A stretch of 64,000 bases of DNA, from positions 26,416,001 through 26,480,000 of the forward strand of contig CM069872.1 in assembly GCA_036172665.1 (NCBI GenBank), written 5' to 3'. Made by a program: the position numbers and the translations under genes. Source of the stretch: Prosopocoilus inquinatus (lineage: Eukaryota; Arthropoda; Insecta; Coleoptera; Lucanidae). The notes beneath the pieces were generated by a model. The model had not been told where the DNA came from and did no database searches. It saw only the letters and a list, made by a program, of their open reading frames with translations. Positions 51,246-63,400 of the stretch are shown piece by piece. The first letter of the stretch is position 1. Every line of letters begins with the position of its first letter.

Positions 51246-54235
51246 AAATAGTTTTAAACGAAACAACACGTATTAGCGTTGTTCCTGTGATGTATCTAAT
51301 CGATCCTTACTCATCTATCATGTTATTTGACGTTTGGATGGACTCCAGTAACTCTGATGAGAGATACAAAGATTTCGGGCGCAGCAGAAGCTGGAAATAG
51401 ATTTGAACGAAACAACACGCATTAGCGTTGTTCCTGTGATGTATCTAAACGATCCTTACTTATCTAACATGTTATTTGACGTTTGGATGGACTCCAGTAA
51501 GTCTGATGTGAGATACAAAGTCTTTGGACGCAGCAGGAGCTGGAAATAGTTTTAAACGAAACAACACGTATTAGCGTTGTTCCTGTGCTGTATCTAATCG
51601 ATCCTTACTTATCTATCATGTTATTTGACGTTTCGATGGACTCCAGTAACTCTGATGTGAGATGCGACGTTTTCGGACGCAGCAGAAGCTGGAAATAGTT
51701 TTAAACGAAACAACACTTATTAGCGTTGTTCCTGTGATGTATCTAATCGATCCTTACTCATCTATCATGTTATTTGACGTTTGGACGGACTCCAGTACCT
51801 CTGATGAGAGATACAAAGTTCTCGGACGCAGTAGAAGCTGGAAATAGTTTTGAACGAAACAACACGTATTAGCGTTGTTCCTGTGATGTATCTAATCGAT
51901 CCTTACTTATCTATCATGTTATTTGACGTTTGGATGGACTCCAGTAAGTGTGATGTGAGATACGACGTTTTCGGACGCAGCAGAAGCTGGAAATAGTTTT
52001 AAACGAAACAACACGCATTAGCGTTGTTCCTGTGATGTATCTAATCGATCCTTACTCATCTATCCTGTTATTTGACGTTTCGATGGACTCCAGTAACTCT
52101 AATGTGAGAAACGAAATTTTCGGACGCAGCAGAAGCTGGAAATAGTTTTAAACGAAACAACACGCATTAGCGTTGTTCCTGTGATGTATCTAATCGATCC
52201 TTACTTATCTATCATGTTATTTGACGTTTGGATGGACTCCAGTAACCCTGACGTGAGATACGAAGTTCTCGGACGCAGCAGAAGCTGGAAATAGTTTTAA
52301 ACGAAACAACACGCATTAGCGTTGTTCCTGTGATGTATCTAATCGATCCTTACTCATCTATCATGTTATTTGGCGTTTCCATGGACTCCAGTACCTCTGA
52401 TGAGAGATACAAAGTTCTCGGACGCAGTAGAAGCTGGAAATAGTTTTGAACGAAACAACACGTATTAGCGTTGTTCCTGTGATGTATCTAAACGATCCTT
52501 ACTTATCTAACATGTTATTTACCGTTTGCATGGACTCCAGTAAGTCTGATGTGAGATACGACGTTTTCGGACGCAGCAGAAGCTGGAAATAGTTTTAAAC
52601 GAAACAACACGCATTAGCGTTGTTCCTGTGATGTATCTAATCGATCCTTACTTATCTATCATGTTATTTCACGTTTCGATGGACTCCAGTAACTCTGATG
52701 TGAGATACGACGTTTTCGGACGCAGCAGAAGCTGGAAATAGTTTTAAACGAAACAACACGTATTAGCGTTGTTCCTGTGATGTATCTAATCGATCCTTAC
52801 TCATCTATCATGTTATTTGACGTTTGGATGGACTCCAGTAACTCTGATGAGAGATACAAAGATTTCGGGCGCAGCAGAAGCTGGAAATAGATTTGAACGA
52901 AACAACACGCATTAGCGTTGTTCCTGTGATGTATCTAAACGATCCTTACTTATCTAACATGTTATTTGACGTTTGGATGGACTCCAGTAAGTCTGATGTG
53001 AGATACAAAGTCTTTGGACGCAGCAGGAGCTGGAAATAGTTTTAAACGAAACAACACGTATTAGCGTTGTTCCTGTGCTGTATCTAATCGATCCTTACTT
53101 ATCTATCATGTTATTTGACGTTTCGATGGACTCCAGTAACTCTGATGTGAGATGCGACGTTTTCGGACGCAGCAGAAGCTGGAAATAGTTTTAAACGAAA
53201 CAACACTTATTAGCGTTGTTCCTGTGATGTATCTAATCGATCCTTACTCATCTATCATGTTATTTGACGTTTGGACGGACTCCAGTACCTCTGATGAGAG
53301 ATACAAAGTTCTCGGACGCAGTAGAAGCTGGAAATAGTTTTGAACGAAACAACACGTATTAGCGTTGTTCCTGTGATGTATCTAATCGATCCTTACTTAT
53401 CTATCATGTTATTTGACGTTTGGATGGACTCCAGTAAGTCTGATGTGAGATACGACGTTTTCGGACGCAGCAGAAGCTGGAAATAGTTTTAAACGAAACA
53501 ACACGCATTAGCGTTGTTCCTGTGATGTATCTAATCGATCCTTACTCATCTATCCTGTTATTTGACGTTTCGATGGACTCCAGTAACTCTAATGTGAGAA
53601 ACGAAATTTTCGGACGCAGCAGAAGCTGGAAATAGTTTTAAACGAAACAACACGCATTAGCGTTGTTCATGTGATGTATCTAATCGATCCTTACTTATCT
53701 ATCATGTTATTTGACGTTTGGATGGACTCCAGTAACCCTGACGTGAGATACGAAGTTCTCGGACGCAGCAGAAGCTGGAAATAGTTTTAAACGAAACAAC
53801 ACGCATTAGCGTTGTTCCTGTGATGTATCTAATCGATCCTTACTCATCTATCATGTTATTTGGCGTTTCCATGGACTCCAGTACCTCTGATGAGAGATAC
53901 AAAGTTCTCGGACGCAGTAGAAGCTGGAAATAGTTTTGAACGAAACAACACGTATTAGCGTTGTTCCTGTGATGTATCTAAACGATCCTTACTTATCTAA
54001 CATGTTATTTACCGTTTGCATGGACTCCAGTAAGTCTGATGTGAGATGCGACGTTTTCGGACGCAGCAGAAGCTGGAAATAGTTTTAAACGAAACAACAC
54101 GCATTAGCGTTGTTCCTGTGATGTATCTAATCGATCCTTACTTATCTATCATGTTATTTCACGTTTCGATGGACTCCAGTAACTCTGATGTGAGATACGA
54201 CGTTTTCGGACGCAGCAGAAGCTGGAAATAGTTAT
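51246..54235. repeat. 10-mer tandem duplication (1490 bp, two copies)
   Basis: About 51246-52735 repeats at 52736-54225 with a shift of exactly ten monomers. Both copies run from the GATGAGAG/AAGATTTCGGGC unit through GAGATGCGACG (51660 and 53150), CTAATGTGAGAAACG, CCCTGACGTG and TTTCACG. Differences are AAGTGTGATG at 51949 against AAGTCTGATG at 53439, GTTCATGTG near 53666, and GAGATGCGACG at 54044 in the second copy only. Confidence 0.87.
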
Positions 54236-55832
54236 AAACGAAACAACACGTATTAGCGTTGTTCCTGTGCTGTATCTAATCGATCCTTACTCATCTATCC
54301 TGTTATTTGACGTTTGGAAGGACTCCAGTAACTCTGATGAGAGATACGAAATTTTCGGACGCAGCAGAAGCTGGAAATAGTTTTAAACGAAACAACACGC
54401 ATTAGCGTTGTTCCTGTGATGTATCTAATCGATCCTTACTTATCTATCATGTTATTTGACGTTTCGATGGACTCCAGTAACTCTGATGTGAGATACGACG
54501 TTTTCGGACGCAGCAGAAGCTGGAAATAGTTTTAAACGAAACAACACGTATTAGCGTTGTTCCTGTGATGTATCTAATCGATCCTTACTCATCTATCCTG
54601 TTATTTGACGTTTGGACGGACTCCAGTAACTCTGATGAGAGATACAACGTTTTCGGACGCAGCAGAAGCTGGAAATAGTTTTAAACGAAACAACACGTAT
54701 TAGCGTTGTTCCTGTGATGTATCTAAACGATCCTTACTTATCTAACATGTTATTTGACGTTTGGATGGACTCCAGTAAGTCTGATGTGAGATACAAAGTT
54801 CTTGGACGCAGCAAGAGCTAGAAATAGTTTTAAACGAAACAACACGTATTAGCGTTGTTCCTGTGCTGTATCTAATCGATCCTTACTTATCTATCATGTT
54901 ATTTGACGTTTCGATGGACTCCAGTAACTCTGATGTGAGATACGACGTTTTCAGACGCAGCAGAAGCTGGAAATAGTTTTAAACGAAACAACACGTATTA
55001 GCGTTGTTCCTGTGCTGTATCTAATCGATCCTTACTTATCTATCATGTTATTTGACGTTTCGATGGACTCCAGTAACTCGGATGTGAGATACAAAGTTAT
55101 CGGACGCAGCAGAAGCTGGAAATAGTTTTGAACGAAACAAGACGTATTAGCGTTGTTCCTGTGATGTATCTAAACGATCCTTACTTATCTAACATGTTAT
55201 TTGACGTTTGGATGGACTCCAGTAAGTCTGATGTGAGATACAAAGTTTTTGGACGCAGCAGGAGCTAGAAATAGGTTTAAACGAAACAACACGCATTAGC
55301 GTTGTTCCTGTAATGTATCTAATCGATCCTTACTCATCTATCATGTTATTTGACGTTTGGACGGACTCCAGTAACTCGGATGTGAGATACAAAGTTATCG
55401 GACGCAGCAGAAGCTGGAAATAGTTTTGAACGAAACAAGACGTATTAGCGTTGTTCCTGTGATGTATCTAAACGATCCTTACTTATCTAACATGTTATTT
55501 GACGTTTGGATGGACTCCAGTAAGTCTGATGTAAGTTACAAAGTTCTTGGACGCAGCAGGAGCTAGAAATAGTTTTAAACGAAACAACACGTATCAGCGT
55601 TGTTCCTGTGCTGTATCTAATCGATCCTTACTCATCTATCCTGTTATTTGACGTTTGGACGGACTCCAGTAACTCTGATGTGAGATACAATGTTATCGGA
55701 CGCAGCAGAAGCTGGAAATAGTTTTGAACCAAACAACACGTATTAGCGTTGTTCCTGTGATGTATCTAAACGATCCTTACTTATCTAACATGTTATTTGA
55801 CGTTTGGATGGACTCCAGTAACTCTGATGTGA
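53758..55832. repeat. Distant copy of 13482-15556
   Basis: The shift is 40276 bp. Unlike the first copy, the match partner here continues into the divergent CACCTGGAAACAG unit and does not carry the 782-bp deletion, so this copy keeps the undeleted arrangement. One extra private change is GTAAGTTAC near 55532. Confidence 0.82.
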
Positions 55833-58167
55833 TATACGACGTTTTCGGACGCAGCAGCACCTGGAAACAGTTTTAAACGAAACAACACATATTAACGTTG
55901 TTCCTGTGATGTATCTAATCGATCCTTACTCATCTATCATGTTATTTGACGTTTGGACGGTCTCCAGTAACTCTGATGTGAGATACAAAGTTATCGGACG
56001 CAGCAGAAGCTGGAAATAGTTTTGAACGAAACAACACGTATTAGCGTTGTTCCTGTGCTGTATCTAATCGATCGTTACTTATCTATCATGTTATTTGACG
56101 TTTCGATGGACTCCAGTAACTCTGATGTGAGATACGACGTTTTCGGACGCAGCAGAAGCTGAAAATAGTTTTAAACGAAACAACACGTATTAGCGTTGTT
56201 CCTGTGATGTATCTAATCGATCCTTACTCATCTATCATGTTATTTGACGTTTGGATGGACTCCAGTAACTCTGATGAGAGATACAAAGATTTCGGGCGCA
56301 GCAGAAGCTGGAAATAGATTTGAACGAAACAACACGCATTAGCGTTGTTCCTGTGATGTATCTAAACGATCCTTACTTATCTAACATGTTATTTGACGTT
56401 TGGATGGACTCCAGTAAGTCTGATGTGAGATACAAAGTCTTTGGACGCAGCAGGAGCTGGAAATAGTTTTAAACGAAACAACACGTATTAGCGTTGTTCC
56501 TGTGCTGTATCTAATCGATCCTTACTTATCTATCATGTTATTTGACGTTTCGATGGACTCCAGTAACTCTGATGTGAGATGCGACGTTTTCGGACGCAGC
56601 AGAAGCTGGAAATAGTTTTAAACGAAACAACACTTATTAGCGTTGTTCCTGTGATGTATCTAATCGATCCTTACTCATCTATCATGTTATTTGACGTTTG
56701 GACGGACTCCAGTACCTCTGATGAGAGATACAAAGTTCTCGGACGCAGTAGAAGCTGGAAATAGTTTTGAACGAAACAACACGTATTAGCGTTGTTCCTG
56801 TGATGTATCTAATCGATCCTTACTTATCTATCATGTTATTTGACGTTTGGATGGACTCCAGTAAGTGTGATGTGAGATACGACGTTTTCGGACGCAGCAG
56901 AAGCTGGAAATAGTTTTAAACGAAACAACACGCATTAGCGTTGTTCCTGTGATGTATCTAATCGATCCTTACTCATCTATCCTGTTATTTGACGTTTCGA
57001 TGGACTCCAGTAACTCTAATGTGAGAAACGAAATTTTCGGACGCAGCAGAAGCTGGAAATAGTTTTAAACGAAACAACACCCATTAGCGTTGTTCCTGTG
57101 ATGTATCTAATCGATCCTTACTTATCTATCATGTTATTTGACGTTTGGATGGACTCCAGTAACCCTGACGTGAGATACGAAGTTCTCGGACGCAGCAGAA
57201 GCTGGAAATAGTTTTAAACGAAACAACACGCATTAGCGTTGTTCCTGTGATGTATCTAATCGATCCTTACTCATCTATCATGTTATTTGGCGTTTCCATG
57301 GACTCCAGTACCTCTGATGAGAGATACAAAGTTCTCGGACGCAGTAGAAGCTGGAAATAGTTTTGAACGAAACAACACGTATTAGCGTTGTTCCTGTGAT
57401 GTATCTAAACGATCCTTACTTATCTAACATGTTATTTACCGTTTGCATGGACTCCAGTAAGTCTGATGTGAGATACGACGTTTTCGGACGCAGCAGAAGC
57501 TGGAAATAGTTTTAAACGAAACAACACGCATTAGCGTTGTTCCTGTGATGTATCTAATCGATCCTTACTTATCTATCATGTTATTTCACGTTTCGATGGA
57601 CTCCAGTAACTCTGATGTGAGATACGACGTTTTCGGACGCAGCAGAAGCTGGAAATAGTTTTAAACGAAACAACACGTATTAGCGTTGTTCCTGTGCTGT
57701 ATCTAATCGATCCTTACTCATCTATCCTGTTATTTGACGTTTGGACGGACTCCAGTAACTCTGATGAGAGATACGAAATTTTCGGACGCAGCAGAAGCTG
57801 GAAATAGTTTTAAACGAAACAACACGCATTAGCGTTGTTCCTGTGATGTATCTAATCGATCCTTACTTATCTGTCATGCTATTTGACGTTTGGATGGACT
57901 CCAGTAACCCTGACGTGAGATACGAAGTTCTCGGACGCAGCAGAAGCTGGAAATAGTTTTAAACGAAACAACACGCATTAGCGTTGTTCCTGTGATGTAT
58001 CTAATCGATCCTTACTCATCTATCATGTTATTTGGCGTTTCGATGGACTCCAGTAACTCTGATGTGAGATACAAAGTTATCGGACGCAGCAGAAGCTGGA
58101 AATAGTTTTGAACGAAACAACACGTATTAGCGTTGTTCCTGTGATGTATCTAAACGATCCTTATTTA
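55833..58167. repeat. 33-mer-spaced block (4917 bp from 50.9 kb)
   Basis: About 54.67-57.69 kb repeats 49.75-52.77 kb at 4917 bp (33 monomers). After 57694 the sequence follows 48605 onward (9089 bp, 61 monomers), with GTCATGCTATT at 57874 and TTATTTATC near 58163. It holds the fifth divergent CACCTGG unit and a GAGATGCGACG unit at 56577. CACCCATTAG near 57078 is private. Confidence 0.8.
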
Positions 58168-58391
58168 TCTAACATGTTATTTGACGTTTGGATGGACTCC
58201 AGTAAGTCTGATGTGAGATACAAAGTTCTTGGACGCAGCAAGAGCTAGAAATAGTTTTAAACGAAACAACACGTATTAGCGTTGTTCCTGTGCTGTATCT
58301 AATCGATCCTTACTTATCTATCATGTTATTTGACGTTTCGATGGACTCCAGTAACTCTGATGTGAGATACGACGTTTTCGGAGGCAGCAGA

Positions 58392-58411
58392 AGCTGGAAA
58401 TATCTATCATG
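58392..58411. other. 63-bp deletion junction, copy 9
   Basis: The join at 58401/58402 has the GGAGGC marker and lies 47700 bp after copy 4, inside the long-range duplicate. Confidence 0.93.
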
Positions 58412-59673
58412 TTATTTGACGTTTGGACGGACTCCAGTACCTCTGATGAGAGATACAAAGTTCTCGGACGCAGTAGAAGCTGGAAATAGTTTTGAACGAA
58501 ACAACACGTATTAGCGTTGTTCCTGTGATGTATCTAAACGATCCTTACTTATCTAACATGTTATTTGCCGTTTGCATGGATTCCAGTAAGTCTGATGTGA
58601 GATACGATGTTTTCGGACGCAGCAGAAGCTGGAAATAGTTTTAAACGAAACAACACGCATTAGCGTTGTTCCTGTGATGTATCTAATCGATCCTTACTTA
58701 TCTATCATGTTATTTGACGTTTGGATGGACTCCAGTAAGTCTGATGTGAGATACGACGTTTTCGGACGCAGCAGAAGCTGGAAATAGTTTTAAACGAAAC
58801 AACACGCATTAGCGTTGTTCCTGTGATGTATCTAATCGATCCTTACTCATCTATCATGTTATTTGGCGTTTCGATGGACTCCAGTAGCTCTGATGTGAGA
58901 TACGACGTTCTTGGACGCAGCAGGAGCTGGAAATAGTTTTAAACGAAACAACACGTATTAGCGTTGTTCCTGTGCTGTATCTAATCGATCCTTACTCATC
59001 TATCATGTTATTTGGCGTTTCGATGGACTCCAGTATCTCTGATGTGAGATACGACGTTTTCGGACGCAGCAGAAGCTGGAAATAGTTTTAAACGAAACAA
59101 CACGCATTAGCGTCTTTCCTGTGATGTATCTAATCGATCCTTACTCATCTATCATGTTATTTGACGTTTGGACGGACTCCAGTAACTCGGATGTGAGATA
59201 CAAAGTTATCGGACGCAGCAGAAGCTGGAAATAGTTTTGAACGAAACAACACGTATTAGCGTTGTTCCTGTGATGTATCTAAACGATCCTTACTTATCTA
59301 ACATGTTATTTGACGTTTGGATGGACTCCAGTAAGTCTGATGTGAGATACAAAGTTTTTGGACGCAGCAGGAGCTAGAAATAGTTTTAAACGAAACAACA
59401 CGCATTAGCGTTGTTCCTGTGATGTATCTAATCGATCCTTACTCATCTATCATGTTATTTGACGTTTGGACGGACTCCAGTAACTCGGATGTGAGATACA
59501 AAGTTATCGGACGCAGCAGAAGCTGGAAATAGTTTTGAACGAAACAAGACGTATTAGCGTTGTTCCTGTGATGTATCTAAACGATCCTTACTTATCTAAC
59601 ATGTTATTTGACGTTTGGATGGACTCCAGTAAGTCTGATGTGAGATACAAAGTTTTTGGACGCAGCAGGAGCT

Positions 59674-59693
59674 AGAAATAGTTACGACGTTTT
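59674..59693. other. 112-bp deletion junction, copy 4
   Basis: The join at 59683/59684 is 47700 bp after copy 2, with identical flanks as far as I compared. Confidence 0.92.
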
Positions 59694-60404
59694 CGGACGC
59701 AGCAGAAGCTGGAAATAGTTTTAAACGAAACAACACGCATTAGCGTCTTTCCTGTGATGTATCTAATCGATCCTTACTCATCTATCATGTTATTTGACGT
59801 TTGGACGGACTCCAGTAACTCTGATGTGAGATACAATGTTATCGGACGCAGCAGAAGCTGGAAATAGTTTTGAACTAAACAACACGTATTAGCGTTGTTC
59901 CTGTGATGTATCTAAACGATCCTTACTTATCTAACATGTTATTTGACGTTTGGATGGACTCCAGTAAGTCTGATGTGAGATACAAAGTTTTTGGACGCAG
60001 CAGGAGCTAGAAATAGTTTTAAACGAAACAACACGCATTAGCGTTGTTCCTGTAATGTATCTAATCGATCCTTACTCATCTATCATGTTATTTGACGTTT
60101 GGACGGACTCCAGTAACTCGGATGTGAGATACAAAGTTATCGGACGCAGCAGAAGCTGGAAATAGTTTTGAACGAAACAACACGTATTAGCGTTGTTCCT
60201 GTGATGTATCTAAACGATCCTTACTTATCTAACATGTTATTTGACGTTTGGATGGACTCCAGTAAGTCTGATGTGAGTTACAAAGTTTTTGGACGCAGCA
60301 GGAGCTAGAAATAGTTTTAAATGAAACAACACGTATTAGCGTTGTTCCTGTGCTGTATCTAATCGATCCTTACTTATCTATCATGTTATTTGACGTTTCG
60401 ATGG

Positions 60405-60424
60405 ACTCCAGTAAAAATAGTTAT
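60405..60424. other. Deletion junction (CCAGTAA|AAATAGTTATA)
   Basis: The left side matches 12714 and the right side matches 26724 (or 13056). Relative to the 12.7-13.1 kb lineage, 341 bp are missing, two monomers plus 43 bp. No shared base is needed at the join, so it looks like end joining and not homologous exchange. It occurs once in the window. Confidence 0.88.
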
Positions 60425-63400
60425 AAACGAAACAACACGCATTAGCGTTGTTCCTGTGATGTATCTAATCGATCCTTACTTATCTATCATGTTATTTGAC
60501 GTTTGGATGGACTCCAGTAACCCTGACGTGAGATACGAAGTTCTCGGTCGCAGCAGAAGCTGGAAATAGTTTTAAACGAAACAACACGCATTAGCGTTGT
60601 TCCTGTGATGTATCTAATCGATCCTTACTCATCTATCATGTTATTTGGCGTTTCGATGGACTCCAGTAACTCTGATGTGAGATACAAAGTTATCGGACGC
60701 AGCAGAAGCTGGAAATAGTTTTGAACGAAACAACACGTATTAGCGTTGTTCCTGTGATGTATCTAAACGATCCTTACTTATCTAACATGTTATTTGACGT
60801 TTGGATGGACTCCAGTAAGTCTGATGTGAGATACAAAGTTCTCGGACGCAGCAGAAGCTGGAAATAGTTTTAAACGAAACAACACGCATTAGCGTTGTTC
60901 CTGTGATGTATCTAATCGATCCTTACTCATCTATCATGTTATTTGGCGTTTCGATGGACTCCAGTAACTCTGATGTGAGATACAAAGTTATCGGACGCAG
61001 CAGAAGCTGGAAATAGTTTTGAACGAAACAACACGTATTAGCGTTGTTCCTGTGATGTATCAAAACGATCCTTACTTATCTAACATGTTATTTGACGTTT
61101 GGATGGACTCCAGTAAGTCTGATGTGAGATACAAAGTTTTTGGACGCAGCAGGAGTTAGAAATAGTTTTAAACGAAACAACAAGTATTAGCGTTGTTCCT
61201 GTGCTGTATCTAATCGATCCTTACTTATCTATCATGTTATTTGACGTTTCGATGGACTCCAGTAACTCTGATGTGAGATGCGACGTTTTCGGACGCAGCA
61301 GAAGCTGGAAATAGTTTTAAACGAAACAACACGCATTAGCGTTGTTCCTGTGATGTATCTAATCGATCCTTACTTATCTAACATGTTATTTGCCGTTTGC
61401 ATGGATTCCAGTAAGTCTGATGTGAGATACGATGTTTTCGGACGCAGCAGAAGCTGGAAATAGTTTTAAACGAAACAACACGCATTAGCGTTGTTCCTGT
61501 GATGTATCTAATCGATCCTTACTTATCTATCATGTTATTTGACGTTTGGATGGACTCCAGTAAGTCTGATGTGAGATACGACGTTTTCGGACGCAGCAGA
61601 AGCTGGAAATAGTTTTAAACGAAACAACACGCATTAGCGTTGTTCCTGTGATGTATCTAATCGATCCTTACTCATCTATCATGTTATTTGGCGTTTCGAT
61701 GGACTCCAGTAGCTCTGATGTGAGATACAAAGTTATCGGACGCAGCAGAAGCTGGAAATAGTTTTGAACGAAACAACACGTATTAGCGTTGTTCCTGTGA
61801 TGTATCAAAACGATCCTTACTTATCTAACATGTTATTTGACGTTTGGATGGACTCCAGTAAGTCTGATGTGAGATACAAAGTTTTTGGACGCAGCAGGAG
61901 TTAGAAATAGTTTTAAACGAAACAACAAGTATTAGCGTTGTTCCTGTGCTGTATCTAATCGATCCTTACTTATCTATCATGTTATTTGACGTTTCGATGG
62001 ACTCCAGTAACTCTGATGTGAGATGCGACGTTTTCGGACGCAGCAGAAGCTGGAAATAGTTTTAAACGAAACAACACGTATTAGCGTTGTTCCTGTGATG
62101 TATCTAACCGATCCTTACTCATCTATCATGTTATTTGACGTTTGGACGGACTCCAGTACCTCTGATGAGAGATACAAAGTTCTCGGACGCAGTAGAAGCT
62201 GGAAATAGTTTTAAACGAAACAACACGCATTAGCGTCTTTCCTGTGATGTATCTAATCGATCCTTACTCATCTATCATGTTATTTGACGTTTGGACGGAC
62301 TCCAGTAACTCTGATGTGAGATACAATGTTATCGGACGCAGCAGAAGCTGGAAATAGTTTTGAACTAAACAACACGTATTAGCGTTGTTCCTGTGATGTA
62401 TCTAAACGATCCTTACTTATCTAACATGTTATTTGACGTTTGGATGGACTCCAGTAAGTCTGATGTGAGATACAAAGTTTTTGGACGCAGCAGGAGCTAG
62501 AAATAGTTTTAAACGAAACAACACGCATTAGCGTTGTTCCTGTAATGTATCTAATCGATCCTTACTCATCTATCATGTTATTTGACGTTTGGACGGACTC
62601 CAGTAACTCGGATGTGAGATACAAAGTTATCGGACGCAGCAGAAGCTGGAAATAGTTTTGAACGAAACAACACGTATTAGCGTTGTTCCTGTGATGTATC
62701 TAAACGATCCTTACTTATCTAACATGTTATTTGACGTTTGGATGGACTCCAGTAAGTCTGATGTGAGTTACAAAGTTTTTGGACGCAGCAGGAGCTAGAA
62801 ATAGTTTTAAACGAAACAACACGTATTAGCGTTGTTCCTGTGCTGTATCTAATCGATCCTTACTTATCTATCATGTTATTTGACGTTTCGATGGACTCCA
62901 GTAACTCTGATGTGAGATACGACGTTTTCTTACGCAGCAGAAGCTGGAAATAGTTTTAAACGAAACAACACGTATTAGCGTTGTTCCTGTGATGTATCTA
63001 ATCGATCCTTACTCATCTATCCTGTTATTTGACGTTTGGACGGACTCCAGTAACTCTGATGAGAGATACGACGTTTTCGGACGCAGCAGAAGCTGGAAAT
63101 AGTTTTAAACGAGACAACACGCATTAGCGTTGTTCCTGTGATGTATCTAATCGATCCTTACTCATCTATCATGTTATTTGACGTTTCGATGGACTCCAGT
63201 AACTCTAATGTGAGAAACGAAATTTTCGGACGCAGCAGAAGCTGGAAATAGTTATAAACGAAACAACACGCATTAGCGTTGTTCCTGTGATGTATCTAAT
63301 CGATCCTTACTTATCTATCATGTTATTTGACGTTTGGATGGACTCCAGTAACCCTGACGTGAGATACGAAGTTCTCGGACGCAGCAGAAGCTGGAAATAG

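Larger units (their letters stand above)
58168..60414. repeat. Copy of 10468-12714, 47.7 kb away
   Basis: The shift is exactly 47700 bp over about 2.2 kb. It carries the fused 63-bp unit, AGTATCTCTG, GAACTAAAC, the 37-bp partial unit and TTTTAAATGAAAC. One difference is CACGCATTAGCG near 59100, where the other copies have CATGCATTAGCG. It ends abruptly at a deletion junction at 60414. Confidence 0.87.

Noticed and set aside
1504..58514. Recurrent 74- and 69-codon open frames at 1504, 3229, 8865, 10590, 17679, 21937, 24258, 44794 and 58290
   Set aside because: Each is made by the 63-bp fused monomer, which joins two frames and skips stops. They have no ribosome-binding or promoter context, no recognisable domain, and their sequence follows the satellite consensus.
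6707..62208. Recurrent 61-codon open frames (for example 6707, 13770, 27587, 43083, 61278)
   Set aside because: They depend on one substitution (GATAC to GATGC) that creates ATG and end at the standard TAG in GAAATAG. They are copies of a monomer variant. Since 149 is not a multiple of 3, frames rotate and stops return in every unit.
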